Of a stretch of 64,000 nucleotides of DNA, positions 61,801 to 64,000 are shown in pieces (the stretch's first letter is position 1; the number at the start of each line of letters is the position of its first letter). The DNA is from Gossypium raimondii (taxonomy: Eukaryota > Streptophyta > Magnoliopsida > Malvales > Malvaceae): NCBI RefSeq assembly GCF_025698545.1, contig NC_068565.1:6262001-6326000 (forward strand). The letters are read 5' to 3'. The notes beneath the pieces were generated by a model, which worked only from the letters and a program-made list of their open reading frames with translations, was not told the DNA's origin and searched no databases. A program made the position numbers and the translations under genes.

Positions 61801-62765
61801 ACCTAAGTGAGACTGCCATAACGACACCACCATCCTTCATTTTTCATATGAAAAATCTCAAGTTTCTTTCTCTACAAGGATGCAAGGGACCACCATATAG
61901 AGTACGATCACGTTGGCGTTTTATTTCTAGGCCCACACAAAGACTTAGTTCGAACTCTATGACCTTGACGCTACCTGCTATTTTGTCTGGTTTGAGTTCT
62001 TTGAAGGAGCTGAATTTAGATGACTGCAACCTTTATGATGGGGCTATTCCTGATGACATTATCAGGTTGTCCTCATTAGAAGCACTACGACTTTCTGATA
62101 ACAATTTCAGGACCTTGCCTACTACCCTTGGTGGACTTTCCAAGCTTACTTCTCTAGTACTGAATAACTGCAAAAGGCTTAAATCATTGCCCGAGCTACC
62201 AGCAAGCATAAAATTATGGTTAGATGGTTGTGGTTCACTGGAAGCAGTTGCAAATTCGACTACAGCTTTCAATTCACGGGTTGATGGATATATTTGTGCT
62301 TTTAACTGCTTCAAATTGGCAGAGGGTAACGATGCTGTAGCAATGCTGAAAAGATGTATTCAGGCTAGTGTTTTTGTTTTTATTTTTCTCTTATCACTCC
62401 CATTGATTTATTTACTTAATATTTTTATCTATAGCTCCCAAGAAGTTATGGTTCTAAAAATACTAATTATCATTTGCTGTGTTTCGTAGGAAGGTGCAAA
62501 GGTAAGAACGACAAATTATGACATTATAATACTGGGAAGTGAAATCCCAAAATGGTTTACTAATCAGACGGATGACCCTTCGGATTCAATAATAAAGATA
62601 CAATTTGTTGAAAGCTGGACTGCAATGCAACATGGAGCCAGAAGCATGCTGCTATCGAGCTCAGCTCATTTTGCTTGGTGCGCACGAATGGTTTTGGACC
62701 AAATGAAGCAAGCGGCATTCTTTGTTTTGTTTTGTTGTAATTTAGTTCAGTTTAATTGCAACTAG
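58858..62765 (+). CDS. TNL-D: TIR-NBS-LRR disease-resistance gene with LTR-derived C-terminus
   Basis: The only TNL here without an internal stop in its TIR, NB-ARC and LRR exons. Inferred exons: 58858-59411, 59536-60640, 60801-60841, 60931-61168, 61284-62363, 62490-62765; about 1097 aa. An 18-Ser leader precedes the TIR ([23 protein letters not shown] with the NADase-associated Glu). NB-ARC: GMGGLGKTT (Lys about residue 249), [40 protein letters not shown] about residue 513. LRRs in exon 5. The last intron would start with GC (CAG|GCTAGT) where A and C have GT. If it is not spliced, translation runs on to a stop at 62487-62489 with a hydrophobic tail. Exon 6 starts like a C-JID (EIPKWFTNQTDD) but enters an LTR at 62606, which encodes the last ~53 residues. 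Likely a pathogen-sensing receptor; whether the altered tail works is unknown. Confidence 0.82.
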
Positions 62766-63089
62766 CTTTAATAGTTAGTAAGATTAAGTTAGTGATTAGA
62801 TAGTGATGTAAAAGCGATATGTCGACTCTTTTGTATTTGACTTAAGCTTACAATGGTTGTAAATTAGTGGAGGCGTTAGATTAGTAGGTAATCATCAAAT
62901 GAACAAATTGTAACTCCTTTTATTTCAAATTTTGAATGAAAATGTAATGTTCGATTACAACTTTCTTTGAGTATTCAATTTTGTTCACTTTTGCTTTGCT
63001 TTGCTTTTCTTTGCTTGATTCTTCTTGCTTGATCTTGCAAACACCGTATTGTAACCTTGTTTGATTTTTTTCACGCCATTGTTCCAACA
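62606..63089 (+). repeat. Copia-type LTR inserted in TNL-D exon 6 (484 bp)
   Basis: Starts TGTTGAAAGC and ends TTCCAACA, followed two bases later by a tRNA-Met-type primer site. TNL homology stops at about 62605. The preceding pentamer CAATT would be the target copy; its partner is outside the window. In-frame translation from TNL-D continues into it until the TAG at 62763-62765. Confidence 0.82.
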
Positions 63090-63722
63090 AATGGTATCAT
63101 GAGCCTAAGTCTTAAGGGACCATTGATTTTGCTTCCCTGCTCAACATCGGCTCAAACTTATGAGACCTCCAAACAAGCTTGAATAAGCTAAAGGAGGAGT
63201 TTCAAGGAAAGGTGTGAGCTTTCCAAATGTGCAAGCTTAGCAAGATGTCAAAGTCGCAAGCTTAGCAAAGTCGAGCTCATTGAAGACACTGTTGAAGACA
63301 ATATGCAAAGATGTGAGTCTCATCAAAGGTGTGAGTTCAGCAACATGTGGAAGCTCAATGTGTGTTGAATAGTTGCAAGCCTATTGAAGACAAGAAGCAA
63401 AGTGTGAGCTGTCAATTGCAAGCCAAAATGGCAGAATGAAGGCAAGCAAACTATACTCACGAACTGTTTGTGCAAGAAGAAGAAAAGAAACAAGGCAAGA
63501 TGTGTTGTCAACCAAGGTCATGAAGGAGGAGAAGACTCCATTTGGTGAACAAATCTTTGACACAAAAGACTGGGATAGTCAAGTGTGTAAGTCGATTTGT
63601 TGTTTGTGAATGAAGCCAAGGTCGAAAATGAATTGGTCAGCTTGAAACAAAGCATCTAAGGGCTGCCAAGTTCAAAAACTTGATGAATGATATGTATTTG
63701 CAGCATGGAGTCCAAGGAGGAG
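63090..63722 (+). mobile_element. Short internal region of a non-autonomous LTR element
   Basis: Begins with TGGTATCATGAGC (63092-63104, primer-binding site) and ends with AAGGAGGAG (63714-63722, polypurine tract). Only 633 bp, with no gag or pol domain in any frame. Contains repeated GCAAGCTTAGCAA words near 63229-63268. The size and lack of coding suggest a TRIM- or LARD-like derivative. Confidence 0.65.
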
Positions 63723-64000
63723 TGTTGAAAATGGCCAACCATGCTGCTATTATGTTTTGTTAAAATGCATGGTACTATGATGATTCATTGAATGCATCTC
63801 GCTTGTATGCATGTTTAAAGATTTGTGCATGTTGCGACAACATATTTTCTGCTTTTAGTTGCAATTTAATTTAGTTTGGTTGAGAATGAACTTTGATGTT
63901 GATGTTTTGATGGGTTGGTTGAGTGATAAGTCGACTTATCCATGTGTACAAGCAATGTTTTTAAAGTTACTAGGCTACTTAGTGGTATTAGGTAGTAATA
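63723..64000 (+). repeat. Right LTR of the edge element, cut by window end
   Basis: Begins TGTTGAAAATGGCC directly after the polypurine tract. Only short patches (CATGCTGCTAT, a TTTAGTTGCAATTTA-like stretch, GTCGACT) resemble the LTR at 62606, so the two are not a recent identical pair. Confidence 0.5.

Noticed and set aside
1..64000. tRNA, rRNA or snoRNA genes
   Set aside because: No cloverleaf with internal A/B box pair or rRNA core was recognised; tRNA-like TGGTATC words are retrotransposon primer sites.

Overview
This is a plant nuclear window from a dicot. TIR-NBS-LRR (TNL) immune-receptor genes with plant-style introns are present, and the rest is mostly LTR retrotransposon and AT-rich DNA. 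The long LTRs carry GGTCACACGGCCGTGTC-like palindromic motifs that I associate from memory with cotton (Gossypium, Malvaceae). That genus call is an inference and was not tested.

Layout. Four related TNL loci lie on the plus strand: TNL-A (2134-6369), TNL-B (19041-26207), TNL-C (38577-42810) and TNL-D (58858-62765). A and C share their 5' flank (1-2133 and 36564-38576). B and D share a different ~11 kb upstream spacer (6591-19040 and 47436-58857). The window therefore looks like a duplicated two-gene block, A-B then C-D, later modified by insertions and deletions. The inferred gene model has six exons: exon 1 TIR, exon 2 NB-ARC, a 41-nt microexon 3, exon 4 linker and first LRRs, exon 5 LRRs, exon 6 post-LRR jelly-roll (C-JID) domain.

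State of the genes. TNL-A has an altered Walker A (GKT to GKI) and a 1-bp frameshift in the LRR exon. TNL-B is dead: a Ty1/copia element (19911-24770, 5-bp target duplication AAAAC) sits inside the P-loop codons, there are many further lesions, and exons 5-6 are gone. TNL-C has two 1-bp homopolymer deletions in the NB-ARC exon. TNL-D is the only one open through TIR, NB-ARC and LRR, but its last exon runs into an LTR at 62606, which replaces the C-JID with an LTR-encoded tail.

Mobile DNA. The inter-gene DNA holds three solo LTRs with perfect 5-bp target duplications, one of them present in both duplicated spacers: 6691-12835 and 49853-53035 (TATCA, minus strand), 8464-11431 (AGGAA, nested in the first) and 47490-49801 (ATACC). 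There are also two copies of a Tat-like Ty3/gypsy fragment (26226-28676 and 43906-47042), a minus-strand Ty3/gypsy fragment (28690-32680), a decayed second copia (32747-35916) carrying its own 156-bp insertion, LINE-type zf-RVT/RNase H remnants (17400-18246 and 57243-58076), a small non-coding LTR element at the right edge, and a possible LINE-like insertion (431-1246) with 14-bp flanking repeats. Which insertions are shared between the two spacers gives a relative history: minus-strand solo LTR first, then block duplication, then copy-specific insertions.

I see no operon-like or clearly novel enzymatic system. The most notable biology is an NLR cluster being remodelled by retrotransposons: P-loop disruption, an LTR-encoded C-terminus, a GC splice donor, coding-microsatellite expansion and probable gene conversion. 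No tRNA, rRNA or CRISPR was seen.
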